From: Rostrohypoxylon terebratum
Lineage: Eukaryota > Ascomycota > Sordariomycetes > Xylariales > Hypoxylaceae
Length of the DNA: 64,000 nucleotides
NCBI GenBank assembly: GCA_022497145.1
Contig: MU385936.1
Location: 62,001 to 126,000, forward strand
Direction of reading: 5' to 3'
Shown here: piece after piece, positions 24,737 through 37,745 of the stretch
Layout of the letters: each line of letters opens with the position of its first letter
Position numbering within the stretch: position 1 is the stretch's first letter
Translations under genes and position numbers: made by a program
The notes under the pieces: generated by a model
Databases searched by the model: none
What the model saw: only the letters and a program-made list of their open reading frames with translations
Told to the model about the DNA's origin: nothing

Positions 24737-27665
24737 AAGTTGATCTTGAGACGGCTGTTCTTTTTTGGGGGGGTACTTTCCAAACTTGCTTAGGTGGCGC
24801 TGTATCGTGCTGGCTTAAATAACTGGGGCTAAGTATGCTCCTATGTCGAATTATGGTGTATGGTGTGTATAGTGTAATTTTTTCATAGACCGTATTAACT
24901 GCGGATCCGGGTGACTCCCAACCTTGAACTAGCACGTTGCAAAGGAATCGCAAGGGAAAAATGACGGTCACACGCGTGGAAGCCTGGGAATGGGTCCAGA
25001 TCCAAATCCTAGCCGTGTGAGTGGCGACTGAATCCAAAAAGGAACAAAGGGCTGAGAGGAGATCTTGGTGAGTAAAGAGCAAAGAGTTGAAAAAAATCAG
25101 ATCAGATATGAGTACAAATTAAGATTGCAGTAATATTGTGAGTCGACGGGAGGTACGGGGTGTACGGTGTGTACGCAAACAGTAATTTTCTTTTCTTCTT
25201 TTTTTTTCGCTGTTTGAATAATCCGAGGTGGCGTCTGTTGGTTCCAATGGCTCCAAAGTATGTAAATCTTATAATGAGAGAAGAGGAATAATAGTGGTGG
25301 TAATAGTAACAAGAATTGTCGAAGGACTGTTAGATGTCATTGGGACACAAAAAAATGATAAATATGATTTGTTCCGTTGGGAGACCTTATTTTTTCAAAT
25401 TCTAATAGGGGTATCGTATCGATGAATCGACTTTTTTAGTTTTGAACTTTTCCTCTTATTCCAAGTCGCGGAGAGCGCAAGTCAATGCCACTGCGGGACG
25501 AAAATAGAGGTTGATCGGGAAATAAGGGTGTACAATGAAGAAGGGAGCAGATCAGGATAAGAGAATAATTGGAGGATAGGTCCGTATTAGATCATAGATC
25601 AAAACTAATCGGTCAAGTATAGCTCTCTGTAATATTAGAGCAGACTTTCAAGAAAGTCGCCTTGTCGTCGTTTAGATCTTCAAATCGAACATTGCGGCGG
25701 CTTTGTTCGATGGGAGGAGAGGGAAACGGGAGAGGACAGCCGACGCATGGGGCACCGACGAGTTTTGAAAGATTCGACAAAATCTATTTGCAATTTGGGG
25801 GTGGGCACTGGGCCACTGGGCACTGAGCACTTGGGGGATACTACAGGATGCGCGTACATAGTAGTAGGATAATGCATGCATACCTAGGTAGGTACTACTT
25901 ACGGTCAAGAGGATGGGGAAACCAAAACCACCAGCGAGTGAACGTCGACTCCGAATCAATCTACACACCTTGCCAATGACGAACTGACGAAAGAGACCAA
26001 TCAAAAATAAACACTCAAGAAACAGCTAGCCATACTAGGCAGATTATGGAGACTACCGGGGTGTCTGCATCAAAGGTACTCTGTAGATATATAAAGGGGG
26101 GTCCACCGTCCAAGTCAGAAGTTTTAATAGGTAGAAGAAGATCATTTTGGAGCACTAATGGCAGAATGAGCCACTCATTGATGAGGCTGGGGGTGTTTCG
26201 AAGGATATCCTCCCCCTGTAGATGTACGAACTCATAAATTGCTTGTAACCAATAAGGGAATGGTAGTAATATTTTCGTTTTCTTTCATTGGCTGATTAAA
26301 GCCGCGTCGTGGGTAGGTGCAGACAAGACAGAATCAAACCCCTGCAAGATATCTTATGTACCTAGGTACTGGGTATGCATCCATTGCATCCATGTATCCA
26401 TGTAATAATACTGCATGTACACTATGTACGTAAGTATCAGTGTAGTGTATTATGATTTTGTACTCTTAGTATCGGACCAATGCGGTTAGCGGTATGCACC
26501 TGTTAGCTAGCCATTACGACCTAAAGCCATTCAAGGCCAGCTAGAAAACTTGAAAGAATCAACTTTGGGCAATCAATCAATCTTTTATCGACGCATCGAC
26601 GCGGAAATGATGACAAGTTTGTACTATTAGTAAAAAGAGTCATCATTTCAAACCCCATCCAATTCCCTCCAATCATCATCCAACCATATCTCTCTCCCAG
26701 CTACACCCCCCGTTTTTATCCTTCTAGGTATTCCTCATTCCTTACTATTTCATCCCGCTACTTTACCTACTTTACAGGCATGTCCTCACCAACCAACAAT
26801 CAGACCAAGCGCTCTAGAGAATTGTTTGCGTGATGTTGTTTATTTAGACGGTCATCAGATGGAAGGCCACATATGAGCAAGCCTGGTAACAAAAAGAATT
26901 GGTCGGCCTGGCTAGTTGCCTGACTGCCTGCTGCCATAAATTCTGCTTCATTGGCAAGGAGGAAAGGGAAAGAATAGGAGAAAAGAAATAGAATAACTCC
27001 TCGATATTGCTCTGCTGTTCGTTATCCATACCCTGCCGCCGTGTACATGCATCGCTTGCATGTACGAGCGTTCCATGTGTGAGTTCGAGGTTTGCTTGGA
27101 GCAGCTTGGATCATACATTGCCACCAAAGGGCGGCGGCAGCGGCAGCGGCAGCAACATTGACAGTGATTTTAGTGTAACGCTCGTCTTGCAAATACATAC
27201 TATACTATACCTAGGTAGTGAAATCTTTATCTGTTTGGGGTCAAGCCGACATGACCTACACGAGATGGAGGGGAAGGGGAGACTTCCAGACTTGGAATGA
27301 ATCAACACATCGATACGATAGTCTGGTCTGGACAACCAACAACTAGTACTATAGAAGCATCGATGTTTCGAGAATCTTCAACGCTTCAACACAATCAACG
27401 GTTATTATTCAACGACGACTTACATGACGATATACTCGGTTTGAAATTTTCTATCACGAGATTTTCGTATTACATACAATAATACGTTGTCATCCATATC
27501 GGTGGCACTTCTATCAGAGCGGTCACCCACGGAGACAAAGTCGGACCCGCGTGTCCCCTGCCTGTGGCTCTGGGGTTACCAAGGTCCAAGGGAGAATCAG
27601 TCACACCCCCCTCCCCCCCCTAAGCTGTCGGTCATGGATCATGACTATTGTCAGCCTAGATCAAT

Positions 27666-27692
27666 CTGGTCAGTCTGGTCAATCTGGCATTC
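27666..27692. repeat. 9-bp tandem repeat (TCARTCTGG)
   Basis: Three consecutive copies of TCAATCTGG/TCAGTCTGG in the gene-poor region. Confidence 0.7.
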
Positions 27693-30600
27693 GCCTTATG
27701 CTCTCATTCCTCGAGGTCGAGTGTTATTTTCGTCTTGATTTCCCAGCCTTGGAGCCTTGTTTATTCAAGTTGAATAGAATCGGCCTAGATTCGAAACACC
27801 GGTATTCAGGTACAAGGCTTTCCCGCCCTGATAATCGAGGCTAGAGTCATTTTCACTGCCGGAAATCGGAGCATTTCGCCATTGCTGGCTTGCCACGGCC
27901 AACATGCACGAATTTCTAGGCATTGTGTAGAATGTCATTACTTGTTTCGGATAGGAGTCACCCGTATCCGCCTTTTGTGACTTCGTAGTAGGCCACATTG
28001 TTTGAGCTACATATGGATCGGCCCACAATATCGAGCCAAGATCCTGCGTCGGGCGAAGCTTAGGCAAGCCTCCTCGTCGCCTTACATTAAACTTGCAAAT
28101 GCTGAATGAGATCAGCCATCGCTTATCTACTACCTGCTAGGCAGGCAGGAATTAACGACGGTGAGGTTCAATCAACTTTGGCAAAAGGATGTGACACGTT
28201 CTTTCGACAATCATCTTAATCACATCAAGGTTGCAAGCATCCAACCAATAGAAATCATTTCAATGACAACCAATCATATTGACTATCGAATAAGGAATAG
28301 ATAGCTAACTTCTACAGTTTGTTCTTCGAAGATACGATTTTCTAAAATCCAAAGAAAATTCGGTGGTACGCTATCACAAGGTGATCAAACCTCGACGAGG
28401 GAGACAAGACAAGCTTGAGGCTAGGTGATCCATAATGATTCATCTTCATCCGATCCGGATACTTTGCAAACATCGATTTGCAAGACTCATAGCTCGCTTG
28501 GAAGATTTGTTTCTTGTTTCCTCTTGAAGACAAGCGACCACGAACTCGACACGACAATCTAGGATCTGAAATCTTCAAGCATAACGCGTAGCCAGAGTTC
28601 GTCATGGCATGTTGTGGCTTTGATAAGCCTTTTGTCCGAGTAGTCGCTCATACCGGACGATACTTCGCCGAGAAAATCGCGATCACGGGTCCGCAAATGA
28701 CGTACTAGTTTTAACATCAATAACAAGTTGAACTCTGTTATATGATCTCAAATATTAATCCTTAGCCGAGAATGGACTCCCTATTCATACCTGCCATGAC
28801 CAAGGTAAGGATAATTCAGAATTAGTTTATGAATGCAGTTATATTATCAACCCCGCCTTGGCGTCAGCGATGGTATTTGGAGTTGCACTTCGGAATAGTA
28901 TTGTTTCCTGGACCGAGAATTAAGATCGAAACTGATTATCACTCATTCCCTTAACACGATGGCGCACGGGAGGAGCAGGACGACTAGGCCGCCACATTAA
29001 GCCTACGTAGTATCACCAAATATGTGAAGAAGGCGGGAGAGTTGAGGGGTACCTATTCGTCGTACATTGCTACAGTAACCTGTGGCAGATAATCCGTCAA
29101 TCTCTGCACATAGGTGGTGATCCGGGGCTATTTCCCACCATGCAGGGTAACCTAGTTTAGGCTAGGTATCCTTCAGGCTTTGAAGAAGCATGATGGCGTC
29201 CATGACTCGCGACGTCAAGGTAGTCAGACTGTCAAGGTAGCAAAAAAAAAGCCATCGGGAAAGGCTAGACGAATTATCGTCAATGACGACATCCAACTAA
29301 GAATCAGCCCGCAGCCCTCCTAGAAGACCTTGAAGGTCGAGTTGGGGGGGTAACCGTCAACGAAGTAGGGAACGATCAAGTGTATCAGCAGGGGGTGCGA
29401 ACCCCATCTCGAAACGAATCCCCTTCCGCAGATTTAGCCCTTAGATGTGGTCCTTTCTTTGCCACACAACCAATTAGACAGGTTGCTAATTACTAGGTAC
29501 CAAGTGTACCAGTCACAGCCCAGCATTGCGATGACTCAACTCAACCTCACTTGGCTAAAATGGCGAATCCAATAATCCATCGGTATCACGAACCAGACTC
29601 GAGGACTGAACCTAATGATTCAGCGCGAGATCGGAGTGTAAGACAACAATTGCATGGGCATCACATTGTGCCTTGCTTAATTTTGAATATGAAAAAATCT
29701 CATAGGTCACGCCGAGATTGATCTGAGAAGAGTTTGAAGAGAACAGCTGAAGGCGTGAGCCAGCTGATGATGACTATGTGACATGGAAGGATATGACAAG
29801 CCCTAAAAGCTGATGACTTCAAGGTTACTTGGACGATGTTGGGAACCGAACAGCTGAAGCGCTTCCAACCGCTCTTGAACGTCGACCTGTTGACGGGTCA
29901 CGATGTCCTAGGGCACTGCGGCAAAAAAAAAAATCATTACAATCTGATGAGAATCTTATGATAGTCACATCGGCAAGGTAACCTCTACCAATCCATTAAT
30001 TACCGTGCGCATTTTCAAAAGCCGCCATACTAGAACGATTTTACTATGCCGCGTACAGCATTTAGGGGATAACGACATCACCGCGGCCAGCTACATGCTC
30101 CGCTTTCTTCCGACAATCCCATTCGGCAGGTCTCGGTATCTCATTGGGTTCGTGGGTTCAAGCTCCCGTTAGTCCATCGATACGTGTCGGCCACATGCGA
30201 CATGGTTTCTAGAACAAGTGGATTTAAGCGGCCTAGTAGAACTTGATGATCCCGTCGTTTGCGAATATGAGGGTGTTGAGGGATACGTCAGTCCGGCGCC
30301 GTCCTAGTCCAACATCCGAAAGCCCAAGTCTCCCAACACAACGGTTCACGAAGGACTCACACTCTCACACCCACGACGTAAAACCTTACGATCTTACAGC
30401 CACATGGCCATGACAGATTTCCTAAGCGCCGAGAGAGGCATCCGGTAGGCATACAACATGGTTCCTGAACCTGATGCCAATACCTACATCTACTACTGTT
30501 GATTCATCATATGCGCTGCGCTTGTCCGAAATGGGTCGTTTTTCAGCTCCGCAACGGACTACGAGATAATATTATTAGCAGGCCGCGAACCATCTCGCTC

Positions 30601-30945
30601 GTGGCGGGTCGTGATGGTGTGTACAGCGGAGTGTGTACAGGATATCACGGTACGTATATCGTGTTTTTAATTGAGAATAGGGCATTGTCCGACAGACTAA
30701 GGATCATCGTCCAATGGGAGACGGCATAGGTGAGTAAATACTACTATGTATATCCTGCACTCCTGCACCGCCCGCCTACATACCCACGGCTACGGCTTCG
30801 CGTTGGAGGGGTGATGTGATCTCGTTGACAACTGGAATTTAGGGCATGGCGTAGTTGTAGTTTACTACCTCATTCCCTGATGATTCCTTACTCCTTACTC
30901 CCTACTCCCTACTCCCTATTTCTTTGGGTCTATAAGTTTATACAC

Positions 30946-30993
30946 TCGTATAGTCGTATAGTCGTATAGTCGTGTAGTCGTGTAGTCGTATAG
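30946..30993. repeat. 8-bp minisatellite (TCGTATAG)6
   Basis: Six tandem copies of TCGTATAG, two carrying an A-to-G change (TCGTGTAG). They directly follow a run of CTACTCC-like heptamers (about 30886-30918). Confidence 0.88.
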
Positions 30994-33900
30994 TGTTTAT
31001 TGCATGAGGCAATATCTAAAGGGAAGGTGGTCAAATCTCCGAGACATCTCTTCAAGAATTTAATCACGAACCATGTGAAACCTTCGTGTGCTGGCAGTGT
31101 CTTGCTTTCACCAATCTACGACTTACTTAATACAAAACATCCCTGTAAGCATCGGCTTTAACGAGAGGGCTCAGACTTTATCAGTCAACGGTGTGCTCGC
31201 CTTTCGCCGTCCCCGCATTGTACAGCGCCTTTTTTTTACGCAGTGCTGCCAGGATTCAAAACCAGGTCTTGAAAAGCCGGGAGGGTTCAACTTCCAGCAC
31301 CGCCATGATCGCGGACCCGGTAATTGCGCGTTCAACCGTTCGAGCTCCCTCCCAACTCCCACACATCTTCATCACGAGGGTGCCTCGAAAGTTTTCGATA
31401 TCCCAAGCAAAGTCAAAAAAGAGAGAACCCGCAACTCTAAGAGCCCGTAGTCCGCTGCAAAGTCGTCACGCGCGAGGCTTGGACCCCAACAGCATTCCCT
31501 ATTTCAGCTGTAATATTGCACTCCGATCGACCCAGACAAGGGGGCGCGCGCGCGCGAACCAATTTTCGGGAGCTACGGGCATAACTCTTTCGTGTATCTC
31601 TCGCTCCCCCAGAAAATACGTCCCAGAAACCTTTCTGATTTATTCGGGTCAGCGACGAGCGCCGTATTGGTAGATTATTAACGTTTCGGATAGATTATAT
31701 TGGATTATTACGGGGGCCGATCTAGATAGGGTACGAAATAGCTTAGAACGCTCGAACTTCGTACGGAGATTTATCTGTCGCCCTTCCGGAAGGCCAACCT
31801 ACGTGTATGGTGGTTGGCGTATGGTATGTATGCATTGTATGGTGCAGTATGCGCTGTAGGTCTGCAATATTCTATTCCCTTATTCTAATTTGCTTACCGT
31901 CGCCTCCATTTCGACGGGTGCTCGGGTCAGCGGTATGACAATGCATTGATAGGTGCATAGGAAAAACGCATAACGGGAACAGGGCACATGATTGATGGAT
32001 ACAACAAATTGGATGCTTTCTATTGGCACTCCGAACCCCGTGAAGCAATAACCCCTCGCCCGCTATATGCAGTCTGGGTCAGTCCCCGGACAACTAGCCC
32101 AAAAGTCACGTTATTTATTCCTTGGGAGTTCTGGGCAGTGGACATTCTCGAAGCCCATGTCGCGATTCGAAAACCAACATGCGGAAGGCTTCGTCCCTGC
32201 GAATATCGCATCCCGACGTTCTGTCATCTTCATACTCTTCCCCCGCTTTGTCGTACGTACGGCAGTGTATAGCGTACATATAGTAGCGCGTGTTCTGTCG
32301 ATGTGTCAATGTACGTCCCATAGTATCGTAGTAAGCCCGCCGCCCTGCCCGTGGATGTATAGATTGTATCCCCAAGTACAGGTCTCGAAGCTTGCAGGCA
32401 TGCATACGGCTGTAGATCCGAGGCAAAATGACCGACGATGGATTTCCCGGGTAGGAGACCCATCCCCCCAGGCAGCAGCGAATTTTCTAGCTGCCGATGT
32501 TGGGACATCTAGAACGTCTAGCAGATCTCCAGTATCTCTGGCGTCTAAGGACAAAGATGAAACATAGTCGATGAGAGAGCTACGGTACCACAAGAGCCTG
32601 ACTTACATGTCAGCCTTGAAGTTGATTAAGAGGGTGGTATATTCTAAACAATTGTAGAAATATTATCTGCACAGGTTGGAGTAGTCATTTGAGCGCCTTG
32701 TCCCAGAGTCCCGCCATTTCCCCCGCGCACAAAGTCGAGGCTAGGGCTCTTCAAAAAACTATGATGGAACCACCATCATCACGATCATAACCACAATCAT
32801 ACATAGTATCGCGTTGTCCGCGAGATGAAATTAAACTTCTTATCCTCGCCTGATAGCTATAGTTGAAGATTTAATTATCTAGCGCATGCACACGATGCAG
32901 CGAAGGATCACTAATATAATACTATAAGAGACAGAAAAGCAAGTAGGTACATAATCGTGAGACCGTCGTATGTTGGCCAGGAAAAAAGAAAAAGAGAACA
33001 CAATACCACAAGCAACAAGCACCAGAAAACGCAGAAGCGGCCGTCAGCTCTGCTAACTCCCATAGCGCTGGCTAGACCAGGCTTAAGGGAATCTAGCCTG
33101 CTTTGCTGAGAGATTCCACCGCTCGCGTCATCTTCCCTTAACTAGGTACTGGTAGGCTATCGCTATAATAGCCCTCTAACCAAAATAAAAATCCCCAGAT
33201 CACAGATCGCCAAGGCGTCCTTCGCTCGGTCGGCTACGAATCAGTACGAAAGCGAGCAATTCCCTTAATAATTGCCTACCTACAGGTACGATTGCGCTCA
33301 GCCCATCCCATCAGCCCTAGCCTCGAGCCCTTCGGAATCCTCTCGGCTTCAAGATCCATTCCATCCTCCAGCGAACCGAGTTTCGGAGGCGACTCATCAA
33401 CTCATGTCATCATCATCATCATCGAACCTAACCAGTGGCGACAATAAGTAAGCCTGAGTAACGCAAATACACGTCTGTGTAATCAATCACAATTAGGTAA
33501 GCGCCGTGCATATCCCTTAGGTAACGTTCTACTTAGGACACATCTGCGCCGCGCGCGCGAATGGCGTCTCACGTATAGGTAAGCCGAACCGAACCGCCCC
33601 CAACTTACCTAACCTGCGATGAATCAGCCGCCCGAGGAGGGACGAGATAATACCATGCGCTACTTACTACCTACCTGCTACTACCACTGAATACACGAGT
33701 AGGTAGGCGAACGCAAGACCACATGATCAAGAGGACATGCGGGGAGTGACTAGACCCGCGCTTCCGCGGCGCCGCTCCCTCTCCTCTTGGGTGCTGGGGG
33801 GGGTACGTGGTCGTTTTTGGCCCCCAACGTAGAGCGGAGCGGCGGCGCTGCGGATCTACGTATGTCTGTCTGCTACCTAGACCTAATACCCAGACCTAGG

Positions 33901-35078
33901 TGAATATTTGCCTTAGTGGACGTGGCACGTGAGGGGAGAGAATTACATAGGACCTAGGTGGTCCGGGTACTGGAGCTTGTTCTCGGCTCTGATTAGTACT
34001 CAATATCCGTATGATCTACGCATTTGCTTTGCCATCTGGGATTGCGGGGAAAGAGATCTCTTGACTGTCCGAATTTTGACGGTGGCTGTAAGCCGTCGTG
34101 GTCTATGCCGAGAGTATGCTAGAGCGTTGTTGCCATCCGCCGATGTGAGACCTAGCGCGGAGGCGGGAGTGTGAGGTACCTAGATCGATGAGTTGGAGGG
34201 GGCTTGCTGCCTGCTGGGAGCCCGCGTGGATGACTTCGACCACTTTTTCTGGAAATTTTTAACGCTCTGGTGATAAACCTGATTCCTCAAGCGTGACTAT
34301 TTTCGTTCATCGTGATAATTGTCGCGATACATGTGGCGGGTTCAGGCGTAAATGAGCGTGAGTGTTAGGTGGTGGTGGTGGTGTTTGAGGTTGAAGTTTG
34401 GTTCACGCCGAAGAGGGTCATGACACAGGGTGGCCGATGAGTCACCGCCATCCTACCCATCACCAATGAACACTCTACCGGGTTAGGGGGAACTAGGGCG
34501 CTTGTTGAACCGAGCGAGCTTACACGCATACGTGGGATAATGCGAACAAAAAGATCCGAAACTCCATCTGATTAGGGCCTTTGTGGCATCATGTGAGTGT
34601 TGGTGGTTGTAATACCAACAGGATATTGGTAACGCCGGCACGTAAATATGTGGTCACCACGACGACCGCGATGACGGCTTTTGAAATGGACGCGTCAAAA
34701 ATAGTGATGTAAAGGATTGGAAAAACTTGAAATTGTCTCATCACGATATGTCATCCATACCTATCGAAGTTACACCGTCGGGTAATCTCATAGGCGCTCA
34801 TTGAGTCATCGAGTAGAGGGATGCCGAGTTGGTGCCACACACAATGCAAGAACTCCCCAGGTAGGTAGCTAATCTTATTCTACTTCATAATTGGTGTATC
34901 TTTGGCAACCGAGAGGATGAAGACACCCCTTCCAAGTTAATCATACGGCAATTGGATATGAAAATTTGATTTGTAGGTATTAATTCCAAGGAAAAGAACC
35001 AGGTCTTTTGGATGATAAACTAAGGTGTAAGAACTAGATGATAACGCCCTATGTAGGTAGGTAAACTTTTGAAGTTAT

Positions 35079-36632
35079 TTAGACACTGACAGCAGGTCTC
35101 CACTCGTAGTGGTGAGCCCCTTTTGAGGGTTTTCCCGGGTCTTCCCCTTTCACATTCGGTCTGTCGTAGGCATGTGCACCAAAGAAGTCCATCTCCGCCT
35201 CCATGAACTGAGTCGCCAGCATCCCGCCGCCAACGTATTTCAGGTACTCTAGACTTGCGCTGATGGCAGGTACATAGTTGTCCCATTCGATAGCTCTCAA
35301 TGTAATCAGCTTCAGCGCGTCAAAGTTACTACGTAGATCGGAAGCAACCTCGTCGATGAGTTTCATGTTCATGATCGGCTCGTGTGCATTTAGTAGAATG
35401 GGCTCCAGCATGTCGGCGATGTAGTCTTCCTGGATGATGCACCCGGCCCTCCAGATCTGGATACATTTTCCCAGGTTAATATCCCAATGTTCATCCTTGG
35501 ATGCTCGCGCAATGAGCTCGAGACCTTGACAGTATGAGCAGAGAAATGATGCGTATACAGCTCTACGCAAGTTTTCGATGAGGTATTCCTTGTCCATCGA
35601 GTCCACACGTTGTGGCTTTGGGACATGGAGTTTATCAACCACTTTCAATCTCTGCGCTCGGTTCCCGCTGGCTACGCGGAAGAAATGACCGGAAGTGATG
35701 GTTGGTGCGGATATGTGTCGATCTGCAGCATCCTTAACCGTCCAGAACAGAGTGCCTTCAGAGTTATCGTCGTCTTGGACTACTTTGTCGAGAATATCAT
35801 CTAACACATAGCCGCCCTCACCCTTCCCTTCGCCATGTTCGTCGCCTTGGGGGGTCTTTTTCTTCTGGCAGATCTCTGAACCGATCTGGATCAAGTACGT
35901 GTTCTTCAACTCTCCTTCTGAATTCCAATCCTCAAATATCCTTCCAATTTCATCGTACGGCAACCCAAGGGACTTATTGAGGAAATTCCAAGCTTCGCAA
36001 ACAACGGAAAGCATGCCGTTCTCGATCCCATTGTGGACCATTTTGACATAGTGACCAGCTCCACGGGGTCCCATGTACTGCACACACGGTTTGCCGTCGT
36101 CAGACTTCGCCGCGAACTTCTCTAGCAGTGGAAGCACAAACTCGATGGCTTCGCGATCTCCTCCTGGCGACATACTTGGGCCGCGCCTGGCCGACTGATA
36201 ACCACCACTGACCCCCATACCGATCCACTTGATACCCCTTTTCTCGAGCTCTCGCTGGCGTCTCTCCGTACTGCGATAGTTCTCATTTCCCCCATCAAGC
36301 ACGATATCGCCCTCCTTTAGATCATCGCTGATCTTCTCCAGGACCTCATCGGCAGGCCAGCCATGCGTGATTGAGAAGATGAAGACCTTACGCGGTTGGG
36401 AGTTCAGGCTGTTAGTGAACTCGTGTATGTCCTTGAAGTGGTCAATTTTTCCCTTTAGTGTCTTCGTTTGTTCTGCCATCTCCTTCGCTGCGTCAATGTT
36501 CTTTTCTGAGATGTCCCATAGCGACACGTCGAGCCCGTTCTCCGAGAAGCCGAAGGACATCATGGTGCCCATATTCCCCGCCCCGACAATGCCTATTCGC
36601 TTGATCTCACTGATTTTAGGGTAAGGCGTCAT
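35079..36632 (-). CDS. 6-phosphogluconate dehydrogenase-like (decarboxylating) paralogue
   Basis: Intronless ORF of 517 residues from the ATG at 36632; the longer frame relies on a TTG start and adds an unrelated AT-rich leader. N-terminal Rossmann motif GAGNMG at 17-22 replaces the more common GLAVMG. Family motifs follow: LDGGNENYRSTERR, GMGVSGG, GPSMSPGG, the catalytic-site GAGHYVKMVHNGIE and FEDWN. The C-terminal helical domain is recognisable (ENLRRAVYASFLCSYCQGLE). The enzyme family oxidatively decarboxylates 6-phosphogluconate to ribulose-5-phosphate, making NADPH in the pentose phosphate pathway. This copy is longer than the usual 480-495 residues. A charged insert (KKKTPQGDEHGEGKGEGG) and the divergent nucleotide motif suggest a fungal paralogue rather than the housekeeping enzyme. 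Confidence 0.88.
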   Translation of the reverse strand: MTPYPKISEIKRIGIVGAGNMGTMMSFGFSENGLDVSLWDISEKNIDAAKEMAEQTKTLKGKIDHFKDIHEFTNSLNSQPRKVFIFSITHGWPADEVLEKISDDLKEGDIVLDGGNENYRSTERRQRELEKRGIKWIGMGVSGGYQSARRGPSMSPGGDREAIEFVLPLLEKFAAKSDDGKPCVQYMGPRGAGHYVKMVHNGIENGMLSVVCEAWNFLNKSLGLPYDEIGRIFEDWNSEGELKNTYLIQIGSEICQKKKTPQGDEHGEGKGEGGYVLDDILDKVVQDDDNSEGTLFWTVKDAADRHISAPTITSGHFFRVASGNRAQRLKVVDKLHVPKPQRVDSMDKEYLIENLRRAVYASFLCSYCQGLELIARASKDEHWDINLGKCIQIWRAGCIIQEDYIADMLEPILLNAHEPIMNMKLIDEVASDLRSNFDALKLITLRAIEWDNYVPAISASLEYLKYVGGGMLATQFMEAEMDFFGAHAYDRPNVKGEDPGKPSKGAHHYEWRPAVSV

Positions 36633-37298
36633 GGTGTGCGAATTGGTATGGTAAATTGTTCGGGGAATTGAAATTTTGTTAATACTGAGGTACCTAGGTA
36701 GGTAGGCAAATATTTGCGTAATGTTTGTTAGATTAATTATGTTTATTGTTTTCGATATCAATGTGCATAGAATCGTATTTAATAAAGTTTAGATGTTAAA
36801 TGTTGTCTGTTCCATTTTTGACGCAGGTATGTTGTCATTGACCTCAGAGGATGATGAAATGATCTGACGTCGTTGTGATGCAACCATAAAATTCGTGTGA
36901 GAGAATCAACATTTACTACTCCTTTTCAGACTGTCTATATTCATAAATTTTCATAAAATTGTTTGTAACTGCTCTGATCAAAGGCGCATAGCAATTAATT
37001 ATGCGTATTTCGTGATACCATACTTCTGTACAAATTTTAATTCTGATAGCTACCCAGGTAGGTTCAAGTTCACATGATTACATGATTTTCCATCAACAAA
37101 GACTTCGAAGCATTCATGTATATGTAATAGCAGCAGGTCGAATTCCGTCAATTATAGTCTATCGAACTGGATGAAACGAGAGGACAGCTCATTGCAATAT
37201 AGCGCTATATAGCAACAACCAAATTTAGTACCACGAGGCTCCGTCTATAATCCACCCCCTATACCGACAACTCGACAATGTTCGCTCTAGAGAGTGAT
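36633..37298. other. Spacer and promoter of the 6PGDH-like gene
   Basis: AT-rich intergenic DNA with one TACCTAGGTA palindrome (36691-36700). No ORF of note. Confidence 0.55.
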
Positions 37299-37745
37299 TT
37301 ACCAGCACTGGATAGAGCTGACAACGTCGTTCCACCCATTGGGCATGTTCTGCTTGCCGCCAGCGGAGGAGTCCCAGTGGTCGCCCGCGCAAGAGTAGTT
37401 CCTGTTCGCAATTAGTTCAGAGCCTAGAAAAACCAGCTGCAATGAAACTCACTTGAAGAATCGGCAGGTGTGTCCGTCGTGCACGGCGAAGGAGCTGACG
37501 TGGTCGTTCTCAGCGCCGTTGATTTGGTCTAGAAAAGGGGTTAGCCGAAACTCGAGATGAGTACAAGTGCTTTTGCAAGACTGGGACTTACAGCATTGGT
37601 TGTTGGGCGCGTTGAGGACCCAGTGAGTGCCGGAAAAGTTCCAGTCCTTCCAGAGGTCGACGGTGATGTCGCGAGCCTGGATGGTGCCGGCTTGGGCGAA
37701 GGCTGCAAGAGCAGTGATGGCGCTGATAATGGTGAAGGTCTGCAT
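37299..37745 (-). CDS. Small secreted beta/gamma-crystallin-like protein
   Basis: Three exons: 37745-37592, 37528-37453 and 37401-37299; introns of 63 and 51 nt begin GTAAGT and GTGAGT. The product is 110 residues and all phases fit. Residues 1-19 form a signal peptide (MQTFTIISAITALAAFAQA). The mature part has a first half with VDLWKDWNFSGTHWVL and NDHVSS, and a second half with RFFKNYSCAGDHW and NDVVSS. The two NDxxSS motifs match the calcium-binding consensus (N/D)(N/D)XX(S/T)S of beta/gamma-crystallins, one per half, and four cysteines (51, 73, 81, 109) could form two disulphides. The assignment is inferred from these motifs and the two-fold layout. Plausible roles are a secreted antimicrobial, an effector or a Ca-stabilised wall protein; none is shown. 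No second gene is close enough to suggest an operon-like link. Confidence 0.85.

Larger units (their letters stand above)
23191..35078. other. About 11.9 kb gene-poor region
   Basis: Apart from the promoter and leader of the cyclin (roughly 23191-24300) and the 3' flank of the 6PGDH-like gene, I find no gene. ORFs are all short. The longest, 160-166 codons at 31191 and 32067, lack domains, and the former begins with GTG. The region holds small tandem arrays (24.6, 27.1, 27.7, 30.9 and 33.4 kb) and CCTAGG microrepeats. It may hold unannotated noncoding transcripts, which sequence alone cannot show. Confidence 0.5.

Noticed and set aside
30145..30180. B-box-like GGGTTCAAGCTCCC
   Set aside because: The flanks do not form a tRNA acceptor stem and there is no A box upstream.
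31191..31673. 160-codon plus-strand ORF
   Set aside because: It begins with GTG, has no domain, is composed of Ser/Arg/Pro-rich chance-like sequence, and overlaps another ORF in a second frame with equal merit.
32067..32567. 166-codon plus-strand ORF
   Set aside because: No recognisable domain or splice context. Several minus-strand ORFs overlap it with similar quality, as expected by chance in balanced-composition DNA.
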